A stretch of DNA of 64,000 bases from Halobaculum sp. XH14 (lineage in GTDB: Archaea; Halobacteriota; Halobacteria; Halobacteriales; Haloferacaceae), in NCBI RefSeq assembly GCF_032116555.1, contig NZ_CP134949.1:2480001-2544000 (forward strand), written 5' to 3'. The translations under genes were made by a program, and so were the position numbers. The notes under the pieces were generated by a model. That model was not told the DNA's origin, ran no database searches, and saw only the letters and a program-made list of their open reading frames with translations. This document shows, piece by piece, positions 28,604 through 38,838 of the stretch (position 1 is its first letter; every line of letters starts with the position of its first letter).

Positions 28604-31219
28604 CTATCGAAGGAACCCGAGCAGTTCGTAGTCGTGGTCGGGGGTGTACTTCCGGAACAGCAGGCTGTTGGCCAGCACGGACACCGACGAGAACGCCATT
28701 GCGCCCGCAGCGAGCACTGGCTGGAGCAGTCCGAGACTCGCCAGCGGGATCATCGCCGTGTTGTAGCCGAGCGCCCAGAACAGGTTCTGCTTGATCTTCC
28801 GGAGCGTCCCGTCGCTGATGCGGATCGCCTTCACGACGTCGACCGGGTCCGAGCGCATGAGCGTTACGTCGGCGGCCTCGATGGCCACGTCCGTCCCGCT
28901 CCCGATGGCGGTGCCGACGTACGCCGTCGCGAGCGCCGGCGCGTCGTTGATGCCGTCGCCGACCATCATCGCCATCGTCCCGTCGGCCTGGATCGCCTCG
29001 ACCGCGTCGGCCTTCTCGTCGGGAAGCACGCCCGCGCGGACGTTCGCCGGATCGATCCCGACGCGTTCCGCGACCGCGTTCGCCGTCCGTTCGTTGTCGC
29101 CGGTGATCATGTGGACCGAGACGCCGCGCTCGTGGAGCGCCGTGACGGCCTCCGTGGCCGACTCCTTCGTCTCGTCTGCGACCGCGAGCACGCCGACGAG
29201 TCGCCCGTCGAGGCCGACGAGCATCGCCGTCTTCCCCTCGGCCTGGAGCTCCTCGATGGTGTCCCCGGCGGGACCGACGACGACGTCGTCCGCCTCGAGC
29301 AGTTCGGGCTTGCCGACGACGACGTCGCCGTGGTCGGTCCGGGCGCGGACGCCCTTCCCGGCGACGCTCTCGAACGCCTCGGGCTGGGGGACGTCGATGC
29401 CCCGGTCACGCGCCCCCTCCACCACGGCGCGACCGATGGGGTGCTCGCTCCCGTTCTCCGCGGTCGCGGCCGCGGCGAGCAGGGCCTCCTCCGGGATCGG
29501 TTCGGGCGACTCCTCGCTCGGATCGGCTGTCGCCCCGTCGGCCATTCGCCCGATCGGACGGACGTCCGTGAGCGTCATCTCGCCCCTCGTGAGCGTCCCG
29601 GTCTTGTCGAAGATCACCGTCTCGACGTCGCGGACGCGCTCGAGGACGTCGCCGCCCTTGAACAGGACGCCGTGCTGGGCGCCGATGGTCGTCCCGACCA
29701 TCGTCGCGGCCGGGGTTGCGAGACCCAGCGCGCACGGACACGCGATGAGCACCGCGGACGCGAACACGACGACCGCGAACTCGAACACCGAGACCGTCCC
29801 GCCGACGACGGCCGGTCCGCCGGCCACGAGCCCCCAGAGCGGGAGCGCCGAGACCACGCCGGCCAGCGCCTCCGGGAAGAAATACCAGACGGTCCCCCAC
29901 AGCACGGCGTTCAGAATGACCGCGGGGACGAAGTACGCCGAGATCCTGTCGGCGAGGTTCTGGATGTCGGGCTGGCGTGCCTGGGCCTCCTTGACCGTCC
30001 GCACGATCTGCTGGATCGCGGTGTCGCCGCCGACCCTGGTCGCCTCAACGACGAGCACGCCGTTCTCGTTGATCGTCGACCCGACGACCTCGTCGCCTGG
30101 CTCCTTCGAGACGGGCACGGACTCGCCCGTGACCATCGACTCGTCCACGGCGGACTCGCCCTCGACGACGACGCCGTCGGTCGGGATCTGTTCGCCCGGC
30201 CGGACCTTCATGCGGTCGCCGACCGCGACCTCGTCGAGCGGAACCTCGCGTTCGGTCCCGTCCTCGTCGACGAGCGTCGCCTCGTCGGCCTCCATCTCGA
30301 GGAGCGAGCGCAACGCCTCGCCGGCCTGGCCCTTCGAGCGTGCCTCCAGGTAGTTCCCGAGCGTGATGAACACGAGGATGAGCGCGGCGGTGTCGAAGTA
30401 CAGGCTCCCGGCGATCGCCCCGAGCAAGACGGCGACGGAGTAGACGTACGCCGTGGACGAGCCGAGCGCGATGAGGACGTCCATGTTGGCGCGCCCGTTC
30501 CGCACGAGCGCCTTGTACGAGTTCTCGTAGAACGGCTTCCCGAGCAGCAGCTGGACGGGCGTCGCGAGCAGGAACTCGACCCACCCGAGTTCGACGCCGA
30601 ACACGGTCTCCGGGACGAGCGCGCCCCCGAGCAGGAACTTGTCCGCGAGGAAGACCAGCAGCGGTGCCGAGAGCGCCGCCCCGAACAGCGTCAGCCGGCG
30701 CTGGCGGGTGATTTCGGCCTCGCGCGCGGCGTCCCGGGCGTCCCGACTCGATTCCCGCGCGTCCCCGCTCGACTCCTCGCCCCCCATGCTCGCCTCACCC
30801 TCGCGGACGGGCGTGTAGCCGGCCGCCTCGATGGCGTCGTACAGCTCCCCCCGGGAGACGTCGGCCGGGTTGTACCGCACCTGCGCCTCGTCGGTCGCGT
30901 AGTTGACGTCCGCAACGATGACGCCGGGCGTCCCCTCGAGCGCGGACTCGTTCGTCTCGGCGCAGTTCGCACACGTCATGTCCGTGATGCCCACGGTCAC
31001 GGACTCGGACACCGCGCCGTAGCCGGCGTCCTCGATGGCCTCGTAGAGCTCGCGGAGCGACACCTCCTCGGGATCGTACTCGACGGAGCCCTCGTCGGTG
31101 GCGACGTTGACGGTCGCCTCGGCGACGCCGTCGAGCGACTCCAGGGCGTCCTGGATCGTCCCGGCACAGTTGGCACAGGACATCCCCGTGACGTCGAGCC
31201 GTGTGGTTCGCGTACTCAT
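28604..31219 (-). CDS. copA: Copper-exporting P1B-type ATPase (CopA)
   Basis: An 871-residue P1B-1 ATPase that pumps Cu(I) out of the cytoplasm. Two N-terminal heavy-metal-associated domains carry GMSCANC (Cys15, Cys18) and DMTCANC (Cys83, Cys86). Downstream are the actuator TGES, the transmembrane copper motif [11 protein letters not shown], the phosphorylation motif DKTGT, the SEHPIG nucleotide-binding motif and [10 protein letters not shown], all intact. A charged Ser/Arg/Asp linker near residues 145-165 joins the metal domains to the membrane part. It lies 89 nt after the AsnC/TRASH regulator on the same strand, with the CopZ-like gene divergent. Confidence 0.96.
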   Translation of the reverse strand: MSTRTTRLDVTGMSCANCAGTIQDALESLDGVAEATVNVATDEGSVEYDPEEVSLRELYEAIEDAGYGAVSESVTVGITDMTCANCAETNESALEGTPGVIVADVNYATDEAQVRYNPADVSRGELYDAIEAAGYTPVREGEASMGGEESSGDARESSRDARDAAREAEITRQRRLTLFGAALSAPLLVFLADKFLLGGALVPETVFGVELGWVEFLLATPVQLLLGKPFYENSYKALVRNGRANMDVLIALGSSTAYVYSVAVLLGAIAGSLYFDTAALILVFITLGNYLEARSKGQAGEALRSLLEMEADEATLVDEDGTEREVPLDEVAVGDRMKVRPGEQIPTDGVVVEGESAVDESMVTGESVPVSKEPGDEVVGSTINENGVLVVEATRVGGDTAIQQIVRTVKEAQARQPDIQNLADRISAYFVPAVILNAVLWGTVWYFFPEALAGVVSALPLWGLVAGGPAVVGGTVSVFEFAVVVFASAVLIACPCALGLATPAATMVGTTIGAQHGVLFKGGDVLERVRDVETVIFDKTGTLTRGEMTLTDVRPIGRMADGATADPSEESPEPIPEEALLAAAATAENGSEHPIGRAVVEGARDRGIDVPQPEAFESVAGKGVRARTDHGDVVVGKPELLEADDVVVGPAGDTIEELQAEGKTAMLVGLDGRLVGVLAVADETKESATEAVTALHERGVSVHMITGDNERTANAVAERVGIDPANVRAGVLPDEKADAVEAIQADGTMAMMVGDGINDAPALATAYVGTAIGSGTDVAIEAADVTLMRSDPVDVVKAIRISDGTLRKIKQNLFWALGYNTAMIPLASLGLLQPVLAAGAMAFSSVSVLANSLLFRKYTPDHDYELLGFLR

Positions 31220-31308
31220 CTGTGTCTACTAGTAGGGGCTCCCCACTTACGCGACTTTTCCTTTCGAACCATCGGCCGAGCGCCGGCGAAACTTCGCGTT
31301 CGAAACCG

Positions 31309-31902
31309 CTACGTCGCTCCCTCCTCGAACGTCTCGTACCGCTCCCTGAACCGCGAGTGACACGACGGACAGCAGAAGTGGTAGATGGTCCCGTCGATGC
31401 GTTCGGTCTCCCCCTCGTTCGTGACGGTGTTTCCACACTCGACGCAGGTGAGCGCGAACTCCGTGCCCCCGACCGACGGCGACCACTCCACCCGTTCGAC
31501 GAGGCGCACGTCGTACCCCCGGAGCACGTCGGCGTCGGCGGTGGACTCGATCCACTCCCTGACCTTGCCCCGCTCCAGCCGCGCGTGAGCGAGGACCGTG
31601 CCGTCCGCGGTTTCGAACACGTGTTCGACGGCCTCGGCTCCCCTGAGTCGGTCGACCGTCTCGTCGAGTGCGCCCGGCTCGACGGTGAGTTCCACGAGGA
31701 CGGGAACGCCGGCGCGGAGCTGTCCCCGGTCCACGTCGACGGTGAACTGTCGGATGATGCCGGCCTCCTGGAGCCGCTGCACGCGGTCCGAGACCGCCGG
31801 CCCAGACAGGTCGACCGCCTCCCCGATCCGTGCGAACGGTTCGCGGGCGTTCTCTGCGAGCCGTTCGAGGATCCTGACGTCGGTCTCGTCGAGCGAACTC
31901 AT
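31309..31902 (-). CDS. AsnC-type regulator with a C-terminal TRASH metal-sensing domain
   Basis: A 197-residue protein. An N-terminal Lrp/AsnC winged helix (LDETDVRILERLAENAREPF, then DLSGPAVSDRVQRLQEAG) is followed by an AsnC ligand-type domain and a C-terminal TRASH/YHS-like zinc-ribbon: TCVECGNTV and YHFCCPSCHSRFRERY. TRASH-containing archaeal regulators are known copper sensors. Its place between copA and copZ supports copper-responsive control of both. A perfect inverted repeat upstream (31943-31959) is a candidate binding site. Confidence 0.9.
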   Translation of the reverse strand: MSSLDETDVRILERLAENAREPFARIGEAVDLSGPAVSDRVQRLQEAGIIRQFTVDVDRGQLRAGVPVLVELTVEPGALDETVDRLRGAEAVEHVFETADGTVLAHARLERGKVREWIESTADADVLRGYDVRLVERVEWSPSVGGTEFALTCVECGNTVTNEGETERIDGTIYHFCCPSCHSRFRERYETFEEGAT

Positions 31903-31942
31903 ACGCCCAGTAGACGCTCGAGTAAGTTATACTGTGGCGGTG

Positions 31943-31959
31943 TTCGATTTGGAATCGAA
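31943..31959. promoter_or_regulatory. Inverted repeat in the copper regulator / CopZ divergent promoter
   Basis: TTCGATT-TGG-AATCGAA is a perfect 7-3-7 palindrome in the 130-bp region between the two divergent start codons. It lies about 40 nt from the regulator start and 74 nt from copZ. A candidate operator for the AsnC/TRASH regulator. Confidence 0.55.
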
Positions 31960-32032
31960 AGTTAGCGCTCGCAGGACACGAGATATCGCAACCACAACCG
32001 GCATACTGAGGGGTCCCGTACGTCCGATCGGG

Positions 32033-32230
32033 ATGAGTCGAACCATCACCGTCGAAGGGATGAGCTGTGGCGGCTGTGAACGGACCGTCGAGGACGCGCT
32101 CGCGGACGTCCCGGGCGTCGAAGCCGTGTCCGTCGATCGGACGACCGACAGTGCCGCCGTCGAGGGCGACGCGGACGCCGACTCCCTCGTGAACGCGGTG
32201 GAGGACGCCGGGTACGAGGCGCACGCCTGA
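32033..32230 (+). CDS. copZ: CopZ-like heavy-metal-associated domain protein
   Basis: A 65-residue soluble copper chaperone. The metal-binding loop is GMSCGGCERTVEDAL with the CxxC pair, and the C-terminus EDAGYEA is typical of HMA domains. It would pass Cu(I) to the CopA metal-binding domains. It is divergent from the copper regulator and shares its promoter region. Confidence 0.93.
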   Translation: MSRTITVEGMSCGGCERTVEDALADVPGVEAVSVDRTTDSAAVEGDADADSLVNAVEDAGYEAHA

Positions 32231-32715
32231 TCGAGTCGGCTTCCGGTTTTCCAGTCGTCGCCCGGTACGACGACGAGGCTGACGCGGCCGATGCCGAGGC
32301 CGAGTTGCGCGAGAACGACCTCGACCCGCAGCGCCCCGAGGTCGAGAACCCGTTCTTCGACCCGTCCGCGCGGCCACCGGAAACGCGGGGGTGCTGTGGG
32401 GCGGTCTCGTCGGCGGCGTCATCGGTGCAGCGGTCCTTCTGGCGATGGCTCTGGACGTGAATCTGGGTCCCGCGGCTGAGTCCGATCCTGTCGGCCGGCC
32501 GCCTCGCGCTCGTCACCTTCGGGTTCGGTATCGGTGCTGCCGTCGGCGGGTTCGTCGGGGGAATCTGGGGGACGCTCGAGGAGGTCCCCGACCCCGAGGA
32601 GCCGCGCGTCGCTGTCGAAGTGTCCGATGCTCGTGTGGATGAGGTGAAAGACCGTCTGCGCGAACACGATGCCAGGACAGTTGACGACGCGGTGGCGCGA
32701 CACGGTGGCCGGTAA
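32230..32715 (+). pseudogene. Frameshifted gene for a small glycine-zipper membrane protein
   Basis: Three segments of one former protein lie in successive frames. First, VVARYDDEADAADAEAELRE starting near 32254; second, GVLWGGLVGGVIGAAVLLAM, entered by a +1 shift near 32385; third, a Gly-rich helix TFGFGIGAAVGGFVGGIWG and an acidic tail ending in VDDAVARHGGR and TAA at 32713. No ATG start is left at the 5' end, and the first two frames hit stops or nonsense. Two hydrophobic Gly-zipper segments suggest a stress-related small membrane protein. The family cannot be named with certainty. Confidence 0.65.
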
Positions 32716-32784
32716 AGCAGAACCGACCCGGCTCGTGGGAACGTGAGATGGTCGGAACGTTGCCACGGCATCTCCTCCCGTGCT

Positions 32785-32900
32785 ATCGGTGACGGCCCGC
32801 TTGTACGTCGAATGACGTGGTGATCAGCCGTCCGTTGGGCTTCACCAGAAGAAGAGTCGGTATCGACCGGCAGTAGGAAACCCTCCCCATTCGATCGCGA
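32785..32900 (-). pseudogene. Possible relic of a thioredoxin-like C-terminus
   Basis: The minus strand encodes RSIPTLLLVKPNGRLITTSF, close to the cis-Pro block and following strand of thioredoxins (xxSIPTLLLxxxGxxV). No CxxC active site or start codon can be linked to it in any frame upstream, so if real it is a remnant. The surrounding 308-bp gap (32716-33023) contains nothing else recognisable. Confidence 0.3.
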
Positions 32901-33023
32901 CCTCGGACTTGCTCCCCCTTCAGGTCGCAGTGCCACCGACGAGAGGCGTTGAGATCGGCTCGTTTCGGCGCCTTCCCACCGTGAATCGGTAGCCAAAACT
33001 CCGTAATACCAGGAACCCCAACC

Positions 33024-34361
33024 GTGGACGTGGAGAGGACGGAATACACGATCCTCGGGGTCATCGCGCTCGCGACGGTCGCACTCGGCGTCCTCACGAC
33101 ATCGAAGCCCCTCCGGCCGTTCGTTGTCGAGAGCACACGTCAGTTCCTGACGACGACCGCCGCGATGGCGTGGATCACGTGGTGGGCACTCGTCGTCGGG
33201 TTCGCCATCGCCGGCGGCGTCGAGGCCTGGACTTCCGACGAGAAAGTCTCGGACCTCCTGGAGGGGCACGGCCCGCGCGAGATCGGCTACGGCTCACTGT
33301 TCGGGTTCGTCTCCTCGTCGTGTTCGTACTCGGCGATCGCCACGGCGAAGAACCTCTTCAAGAAGGGTGGATCCGCCGCGGCCACGCTCGGCGCGTTCAT
33401 GTTCGCGTCGACGAACCTCGTGATCGAAATCGGCATCGTGATCTACATCCTGCTGGGCTGGCAGTTCCTCGTCGCCGACCTCCTCGGCGGGCTCATGCTC
33501 ATCGGCCTGATGGCGTTCGGGTTCGTCCATCTGACTCCTGACGACGTCATCGAGCAGGCCCGAGAGAACATCCAGGACGAGACCGACTCGACGGTCCAGG
33601 ACCCGGTCTGTGGGATGGAGGTCGATCCCGATGAGACGGACTACTCGACCGAACACGACGGACGGACCTACTACTTCTGCTCGCAGTCCTGCAAGGAGCG
33701 CTTCGACCCCGCGGAAGCGAACACGACCATTCGCGAGCAAGCGACGTCGCTGTCGGGGTGGAAGGCGCTCGCCGACAAGCAGTGGTCGGAGTGGGGGATG
33801 CTGTGGGACGAAATCGCCATCGGCTTCATCTTCGCCGGCCTGATCGCGGGGTTCATCCCCGAGAGCGTCTGGACGAGCGTCTTCTCCGGACCGACGTTCG
33901 GCCTCCCAGTGTACGTCTTCTGGACCGCAGTACTGGGCGCGGTCATCGGAGTCACGACGTTCGTCTGCTCGGTCGGGAACGTCCCGTTCGGTGCCGTCCT
34001 CTACGCGAACGGTCTGCCGTTCGGGTCGGTGCTCTCGTACATCTACGCCGATCTCATCGTGCCGCCGATCATGGACGCGTATCGCGAGTACTACGGCACC
34101 ACGTTCGCGGCCGTTCTCTCGGGGATGATCTTCCTCTCGGCCGTCCTGACGGGCTTCGTCGTCCACTTCGTCTTCCTCGGTGCAGGCGTCATCCCCGACC
34201 CGTCGAGCGTCCGGATCGCGGAGGTTGGCATCGAGATGAACTACAAACTGGTGCTGAACGTGCTCGCGACGATCTTCTTCCTCTTTCTCTACTGGCTCCA
34301 CCGCACGGAGTCGGTCGGCGATGAGGGCGGCCACGGCGAGCACGTCCAAACCGTGGACTAA
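33024..34361 (+). CDS. COG0701-type permease with an inserted YHS metal-binding domain
   Basis: A 445-residue membrane protein. The N-terminal half has helices and the family block YGSLFGFVSSSCSYSAIATA, then GAFMFASTNLVIEIG. A YHS domain follows at about residues 193-232 (DPVCGMEVDPDETDYSTEHD, then YYFCSQSCKERF). The C-terminal half repeats the permease fold (FVCSVGNVPFGAVLYANG). This permease class includes ArsP-like and other metal or metalloid exporters. Its position between copZ and copB suggests it moves a metal, perhaps copper, but this is inference. The start is GTG; a second in-frame GTG lies two codons on. Confidence 0.85.
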   Translation: MDVERTEYTILGVIALATVALGVLTTSKPLRPFVVESTRQFLTTTAAMAWITWWALVVGFAIAGGVEAWTSDEKVSDLLEGHGPREIGYGSLFGFVSSSCSYSAIATAKNLFKKGGSAAATLGAFMFASTNLVIEIGIVIYILLGWQFLVADLLGGLMLIGLMAFGFVHLTPDDVIEQARENIQDETDSTVQDPVCGMEVDPDETDYSTEHDGRTYYFCSQSCKERFDPAEANTTIREQATSLSGWKALADKQWSEWGMLWDEIAIGFIFAGLIAGFIPESVWTSVFSGPTFGLPVYVFWTAVLGAVIGVTTFVCSVGNVPFGAVLYANGLPFGSVLSYIYADLIVPPIMDAYREYYGTTFAAVLSGMIFLSAVLTGFVVHFVFLGAGVIPDPSSVRIAEVGIEMNYKLVLNVLATIFFLFLYWLHRTESVGDEGGHGEHVQTVD

Positions 34362-34520
34362 CCGCTCACCGCCGCTTCCCTGGGCATCGTGCCGGGTCGC
34401 CTGGTCGATTCGGCGACCGAGTAGATCGTGCTGGTTCGTCGGGTCGTCCGCCGATGGGAGCCCGTGTCGCCGTTCGTAAGGCACGGCGGGGGAAGGACGG
34501 GGCGGGACGCGGTTCCGCAG

Positions 34521-36776
34521 TCAATCCGCCGAGGGTGACCGATTGGTCGGGGGGGCTGCCGGGAGCGACGGGAGATCGAGGTCGACCCGGCGGAGGAACT
34601 GGGCGTTGACCGCGACGATCACCGTCGAGAGTGACATCAGGACCGCACCGATCGCCGGCGAGAGGAGTACCCCGATCGGAGCGAGTACCCCCGCCGCGAG
34701 GGGGATGGCGAACACGTTGTAGCCGGCCGCCCAGACGATGTTCTCCTGCATCTTTCGATAGCTCGCCTTGCTCAGTTTCACCAGACGTACGACGTCCATC
34801 GGGTTGTTCTGCACGAGGATGACGTCCGCCGACTGGACGGCCACGTCCGTCCCGCTGCCGATCGCGATGCCGACGTCGGCACGCGTGAGTGCCGGCGCGT
34901 CGTTCACCCCGTCGCCGACCATCGCGACCAGTTTGCCCTGCTCTTGGAGTTCCGTGACCTTCCCGTCCTTCTCCTCGGGCAGCACTTCGGCGAACACCGT
35001 GTCGATGCCGAGTTCGTCGGCGACGGCGTGAGCGACGTCCCGAGAGTCACCGGTTAGCATCGCGACCTCGATGCCCAGGTCGTGGAGCGCGTCGACGACC
35101 AGATGGCTCTCCTCGCGGACGACGTCGGCGAGCGCGAACGCGGCGATGGGGGTTTCCTCCCGAAGCAGGTAGACGACCGTCCGTGCGTTCTCTCCCGCAC
35201 GGTCCGCGAACCTCGTTAGCTCCGAGGGAACGTCCGCTCCGAGGTGCGAGAGGAGGTTGGGTCCCCCGACGTAGATCGCCTCCTCGTCGACCGTCGCGCG
35301 GACGCCGCGTCCTTTGAGGGCCTCGAAACCGGACGCCGCCCGTGGCTCCACGCCCCGCTCTTCGGCCGCCTCCCGGACGGCGCGTGCGATCATGTGTTTC
35401 GAGTCGCCCTCGACTGCGGCGGCGAGTGCCACCGCTTCCGCCTCGTCGACGCCGTCGACGGTCGCCACGTCGACGACGCCCTGTTCCCCCTCCGTGAGCG
35501 TCCCGGTCTTGTCGAAGACGACCGTGTCCACCTCCCGGGCCTGCTCCATCGCGATCCGGTCCCTGATGAGCATCCCGTTCCGCGCCGCCAGCGAGGTGTT
35601 GATCGCGACGACCAGCGGAATCGCGAGCCCGAGGGCGTGTGGACAGGCGATGACTAGGACGGTCACGACCCGCTCGATCACCTGCGCCGAAAACGAGACG
35701 GCGACGGTCCACGCGACGGCGGTCACGGCTGCCGCGGCCACTGCGACGTAGAACAGCCAGCCGGCGGCGCGGTCCGCGAGCATCTGCGTCCGTGATCTGC
35801 TTCCCTGGGCCTCCTCGACGAGGCGCATGATCCCCGCCAGCGTGGTCTCCTCGCCGGTCGCGCTGATCTCGACCCGCAGGCTCCCGTCGCCGTTGATGGT
35901 CCCGCCGATGACGTCCGCCCCCGGCTCCTTCGCAACCGGCTTCGACTCGCCGGTGATCATGGATTCGTTCACGTCGGAGTCGCCCTCCCTGACGACTCCG
36001 TCGGCGGGAACGCTCGCCCCCGGACGGACGAGGACGAGGTCACCCTCCTCGAGGTCACTCACGGGGACTTCCTCCGTGTCGCCGTCCTCGACGATCCGTT
36101 CCGCGGTGTCCGGCATCAGTTTCGCCAGTTCGTCGAGCGCGCTCGAGGCCCGTCGAACCGACCGCATCTCGATCCAGTGGCCCAGCAGCATGACGTCGAT
36201 GAGCGTCACCAGTTCCCAGAAGAACGCCGCGGTCGTGGGGAAGACGACGCTCGCCAAGCTGTAGCCGAACGCGACGGTGATCGCCATGGAGATGAGCGTC
36301 ATCATGCCCGGCGAGCGGTCACGGAGTTCCGGGGCGGCCATCCGGAGGAACGGGAGGCCACCGTAGCCGAAGACGATCACCGCGAAGACGGGGTTGATCC
36401 ACTCGCTCCCCGGGAACGCCGGGACCGAGAAGCCGAGCCACGCCTGGAGCGTCTCGCTGTAGAGGAGGACGGGGATCGAGAGCAGCGTCGAGACGAAGAA
36501 CCGCCGACGAAACGTCGCCTCGTGTCCCTCGTGCATTCCGTCGTGTCCGTCGTGCTCGTGGTCACTCTCCCCGTGGTCCGCGTGCTGGCCGTGCGTCCCC
36601 TCGACCGTCCGTTCGCCGTCGGCGGCGTCTTCGGCCTCATCCTCGAGCATCGACTGCTCCACCCTCCGGTCGTCAGTCCCTTCGACGGGCTCGTCACGTG
36701 CCCCATTGTGATGCCCGTGATGGGAGCGGTCGTCGGACGGTCCCGTACCCTCGGACGAGCGATCGTGGTCGTCCAT
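34521..36776 (-). CDS. copB: CopB-type P1B ATPase with a His-rich N-terminus
   Basis: A 751-residue metal-pumping ATPase. The N-terminal 90 residues are rich in His, Asp and Gly ([26 protein letters not shown]), and the membrane metal site is [11 protein letters not shown], the CPH signature of P1B-3 (CopB) ATPases that export copper, rather than the CPC of CopA. TGES, DKTGT and [10 protein letters not shown] are intact. The usual SEHP motif of the nucleotide-binding domain reads DSKHMIARA here, with Met instead of Pro. It is convergent with the YHS permease gene and downstream of nothing on its own strand except the channel protein. Confidence 0.93.
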   Translation of the reverse strand: MDDHDRSSEGTGPSDDRSHHGHHNGARDEPVEGTDDRRVEQSMLEDEAEDAADGERTVEGTHGQHADHGESDHEHDGHDGMHEGHEATFRRRFFVSTLLSIPVLLYSETLQAWLGFSVPAFPGSEWINPVFAVIVFGYGGLPFLRMAAPELRDRSPGMMTLISMAITVAFGYSLASVVFPTTAAFFWELVTLIDVMLLGHWIEMRSVRRASSALDELAKLMPDTAERIVEDGDTEEVPVSDLEEGDLVLVRPGASVPADGVVREGDSDVNESMITGESKPVAKEPGADVIGGTINGDGSLRVEISATGEETTLAGIMRLVEEAQGSRSRTQMLADRAAGWLFYVAVAAAAVTAVAWTVAVSFSAQVIERVVTVLVIACPHALGLAIPLVVAINTSLAARNGMLIRDRIAMEQAREVDTVVFDKTGTLTEGEQGVVDVATVDGVDEAEAVALAAAVEGDSKHMIARAVREAAEERGVEPRAASGFEALKGRGVRATVDEEAIYVGGPNLLSHLGADVPSELTRFADRAGENARTVVYLLREETPIAAFALADVVREESHLVVDALHDLGIEVAMLTGDSRDVAHAVADELGIDTVFAEVLPEEKDGKVTELQEQGKLVAMVGDGVNDAPALTRADVGIAIGSGTDVAVQSADVILVQNNPMDVVRLVKLSKASYRKMQENIVWAAGYNVFAIPLAAGVLAPIGVLLSPAIGAVLMSLSTVIVAVNAQFLRRVDLDLPSLPAAPPTNRSPSAD

Positions 36777-36836
36777 CGGTGTTCAGTGGGCGGGACTACG
36801 GGACCCGGGATGATGGATGTATGGCCGGGTATCCGC

Positions 36837-37838
36837 TTACTGACCTCCCGAGTTGGGCCATCGCCGCTCGTCCGATTCGACGAGGCCCAGGAGCTGTCGA
36901 CGCCTGTCAGCCACCTCCTCGAGCGAGGCGGCGAACTCCTCGTCCGGGACGGTTGGAACCCCTCCGTCGCGAAGGAGCGCGAGTTCCGGGGCCGGCGGGG
37001 ACCGCGGCGCCGGATCGACGAACGCGCTCCCGAGCGTGTCGAGGTAGTTCCGGACGCTCGACCGCGCTTGCCGGACGCCGATCTCACTGGGACGATGCTG
37101 TGGGGCGACGCCGAACCGGAGGAGCGTGAGCGCCTCGTCCAACACGGTGATGTTCGTCGCCGGCGCTTGAACAGTCTGGGGCGAGTAGAAGTAGTGGAGG
37201 ATCGGGTACGCCTTGTGATTCGATGTGAGCGTATCGAGCTGGGCGGAGATGGTGTTCAGCGGAACGTCCAGTCCGTCGAACGAATCACCGTTCCAGCTCC
37301 GCTGCAGAATCTCGGCACTCCCTGCGCCGAGCCCGTGGATACTGCTCGCGAGCGAGCGTTTCTGTGTGACGGCCCCGAGGACGGAGAGGACGTAGGTGAC
37401 GCTGAGGGTCACGAAGAGCATCCCGCTGGCGGTCATCAGCGCCGTGGCGATCTGCCAGACCCCGTCCCTGGGAGTGAAATCGCCGTTCCCCATCGTGAAC
37501 ATCGAGTAGCCGACGAAGTAGGCGCGCTCGACCCAGGAGATCGGTCCTGCATCGCGGGTATCGAAGAGCGTGTTCTCCGCGCCGGCGAAGAGGAGCGTCC
37601 AGCCGATCCAGAGAAGCGCGATCCACATCGCGAGGCTGGTGACGAGGATCAACGGACCGGACAGGGAGAGAAGTCGCGGACGGTGACCCAGAACCCGCCG
37701 AAGCAGGTTCCAGGTCGTCGTCATCAGACGGGTTGTGAGCGGACCGGCCCCACCCTCGACCCAGAGCGTCGTCCAGAGGAGGTCGACGACCGCAACCAGG
37801 AGGAAGAACACGCCGAGAACGAGGGGAACCGGACTCAT
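36837..37838 (-). CDS. Two-helix K+-channel-like protein with a long cytoplasmic tail
   Basis: A 333-residue protein. After an N-terminal hydrophobic helix come two further helices around a pore loop, GYSMFTMGNGDFTPRDGVW. TMGNGD replaces the usual TVGYGD selectivity filter. The C-terminal 190 residues are soluble and not recognised. The ATG at 37838 begins directly before the first helix; longer in-frame starts add only an Arg/Pro-rich stretch. It is on the same strand as copB, 60 nt upstream of it, and may be co-transcribed. Ion selectivity cannot be inferred. Confidence 0.8.
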   Translation of the reverse strand: MSPVPLVLGVFFLLVAVVDLLWTTLWVEGGAGPLTTRLMTTTWNLLRRVLGHRPRLLSLSGPLILVTSLAMWIALLWIGWTLLFAGAENTLFDTRDAGPISWVERAYFVGYSMFTMGNGDFTPRDGVWQIATALMTASGMLFVTLSVTYVLSVLGAVTQKRSLASSIHGLGAGSAEILQRSWNGDSFDGLDVPLNTISAQLDTLTSNHKAYPILHYFYSPQTVQAPATNITVLDEALTLLRFGVAPQHRPSEIGVRQARSSVRNYLDTLGSAFVDPAPRSPPAPELALLRDGGVPTVPDEEFAASLEEVADRRRQLLGLVESDERRWPNSGGQ

Positions 37839-38043
37839 TCTCCTCGTCCGCGGGCGACGCAGTCCGGACGCCGACGGAGGGTGCTGTTTGCCGCACGGTT
37901 GCCGGTCGAACGGTGTCGGTCGCGTGGCCCCAGGACCTGATGGCTCACGACTTCGACGTCGCACTCCGTCCGGAAACACTCGCTGCTAGCTGTACTGACA
38001 GTTCACGCCGCCGGTACTCACGGGGATACGCGTGATCGATCAC

Positions 38044-38817
38044 TCACCGGTCCGTCCCCTGCAACCGGTCGTCCCAGTCGATCCACTCGTGCTCCCAGCC
38101 GGTCTTCGCGAAGTAGCCCTGTCGCGCGAACTCGGCGTCCTCCCGCACGGTCCGGTTCCGCACGGGCGCGCTGGCCTGTTCGCCCTCGACGAGCAGCGGG
38201 CGGAGCGTGATGTCCCCGTACTCCTCGACGACGTCCCCGCCGGACCTGGCACCCTGCTCGACCGCGACGAGCGTCTGTGCCGGCCCGGAGCCGAGCGGCA
38301 TGACGAGCCGTCCGTCGGCCGAGAGCTGATCGAGCAGCGCGCGCGGCGGCTCGACGGCGGCGGCCTCGACGAGGACCCGGTCGAACGGCGCGTACTCGGG
38401 GAGCCCGCGCGCGCCGTCGCCGCGGTCGACGAGCACCGCGCCGTAGCCGGCGGCCGCGAGGTTCGCGCGCGCCTCGTACACGACGCCGCGCTCGATGTCG
38501 ACGGCGTGGACGCGGTCGGCGCCGACCAGTTCCGCGAGCACGGCCGACGTGTAGCCCACGCCGGCCCCGACGACGAGCACGTCGTCGCCGGCGCTCGCCT
38601 CCAGCGCGTCGAGCAGGCGCGCGACCGTGACGGGCGCGAGCACGACCGTGCCGCCCTGCTCGCCGGCCCGGTTGGCGTACGGGGCCTCCGCGACGAACTC
38701 CTCGCGCGGGACGCCGTTCATCGCCGCGCGAACGGGGTCGCTCGGCGGGCCGCCGAGGGCGTGTTCGAGGCCGTCGAGCATGTCCTCCCGGAGCACCTCC
38801 GGGCCGGGACCGTCCAT
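38044..38817 (-). CDS. Isoaspartyl methyltransferase-like protein (divergent Pcm)
   Basis: A 257-residue class I SAM-dependent methyltransferase of the PCMT family. It has the VPREEFV block, the SAM-binding segment VLVVGAGVGYTSAVLAEL and AAGYGAVLV, but substitutions relative to the canonical GTGxGY motif (VGAGVGY) set it apart from the second Pcm at 40976. Haloarchaea often encode two such proteins. Activity on isoaspartate is less certain here than for the other copy. Confidence 0.82.
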   Translation of the reverse strand: MDGPGPEVLREDMLDGLEHALGGPPSDPVRAAMNGVPREEFVAEAPYANRAGEQGGTVVLAPVTVARLLDALEASAGDDVLVVGAGVGYTSAVLAELVGADRVHAVDIERGVVYEARANLAAAGYGAVLVDRGDGARGLPEYAPFDRVLVEAAAVEPPRALLDQLSADGRLVMPLGSGPAQTLVAVEQGARSGGDVVEEYGDITLRPLLVEGEQASAPVRNRTVREDAEFARQGYFAKTGWEHEWIDWDDRLQGTDR

Positions 38818-38838
38818 GGGCGACCTGGGTGCTCCGCG

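Noticed and set aside
28634-31360. A 908-codon open frame opposite copA
   Set aside because: It is an antisense shadow of copA, rich in Arg/Asp/Val without any domain.
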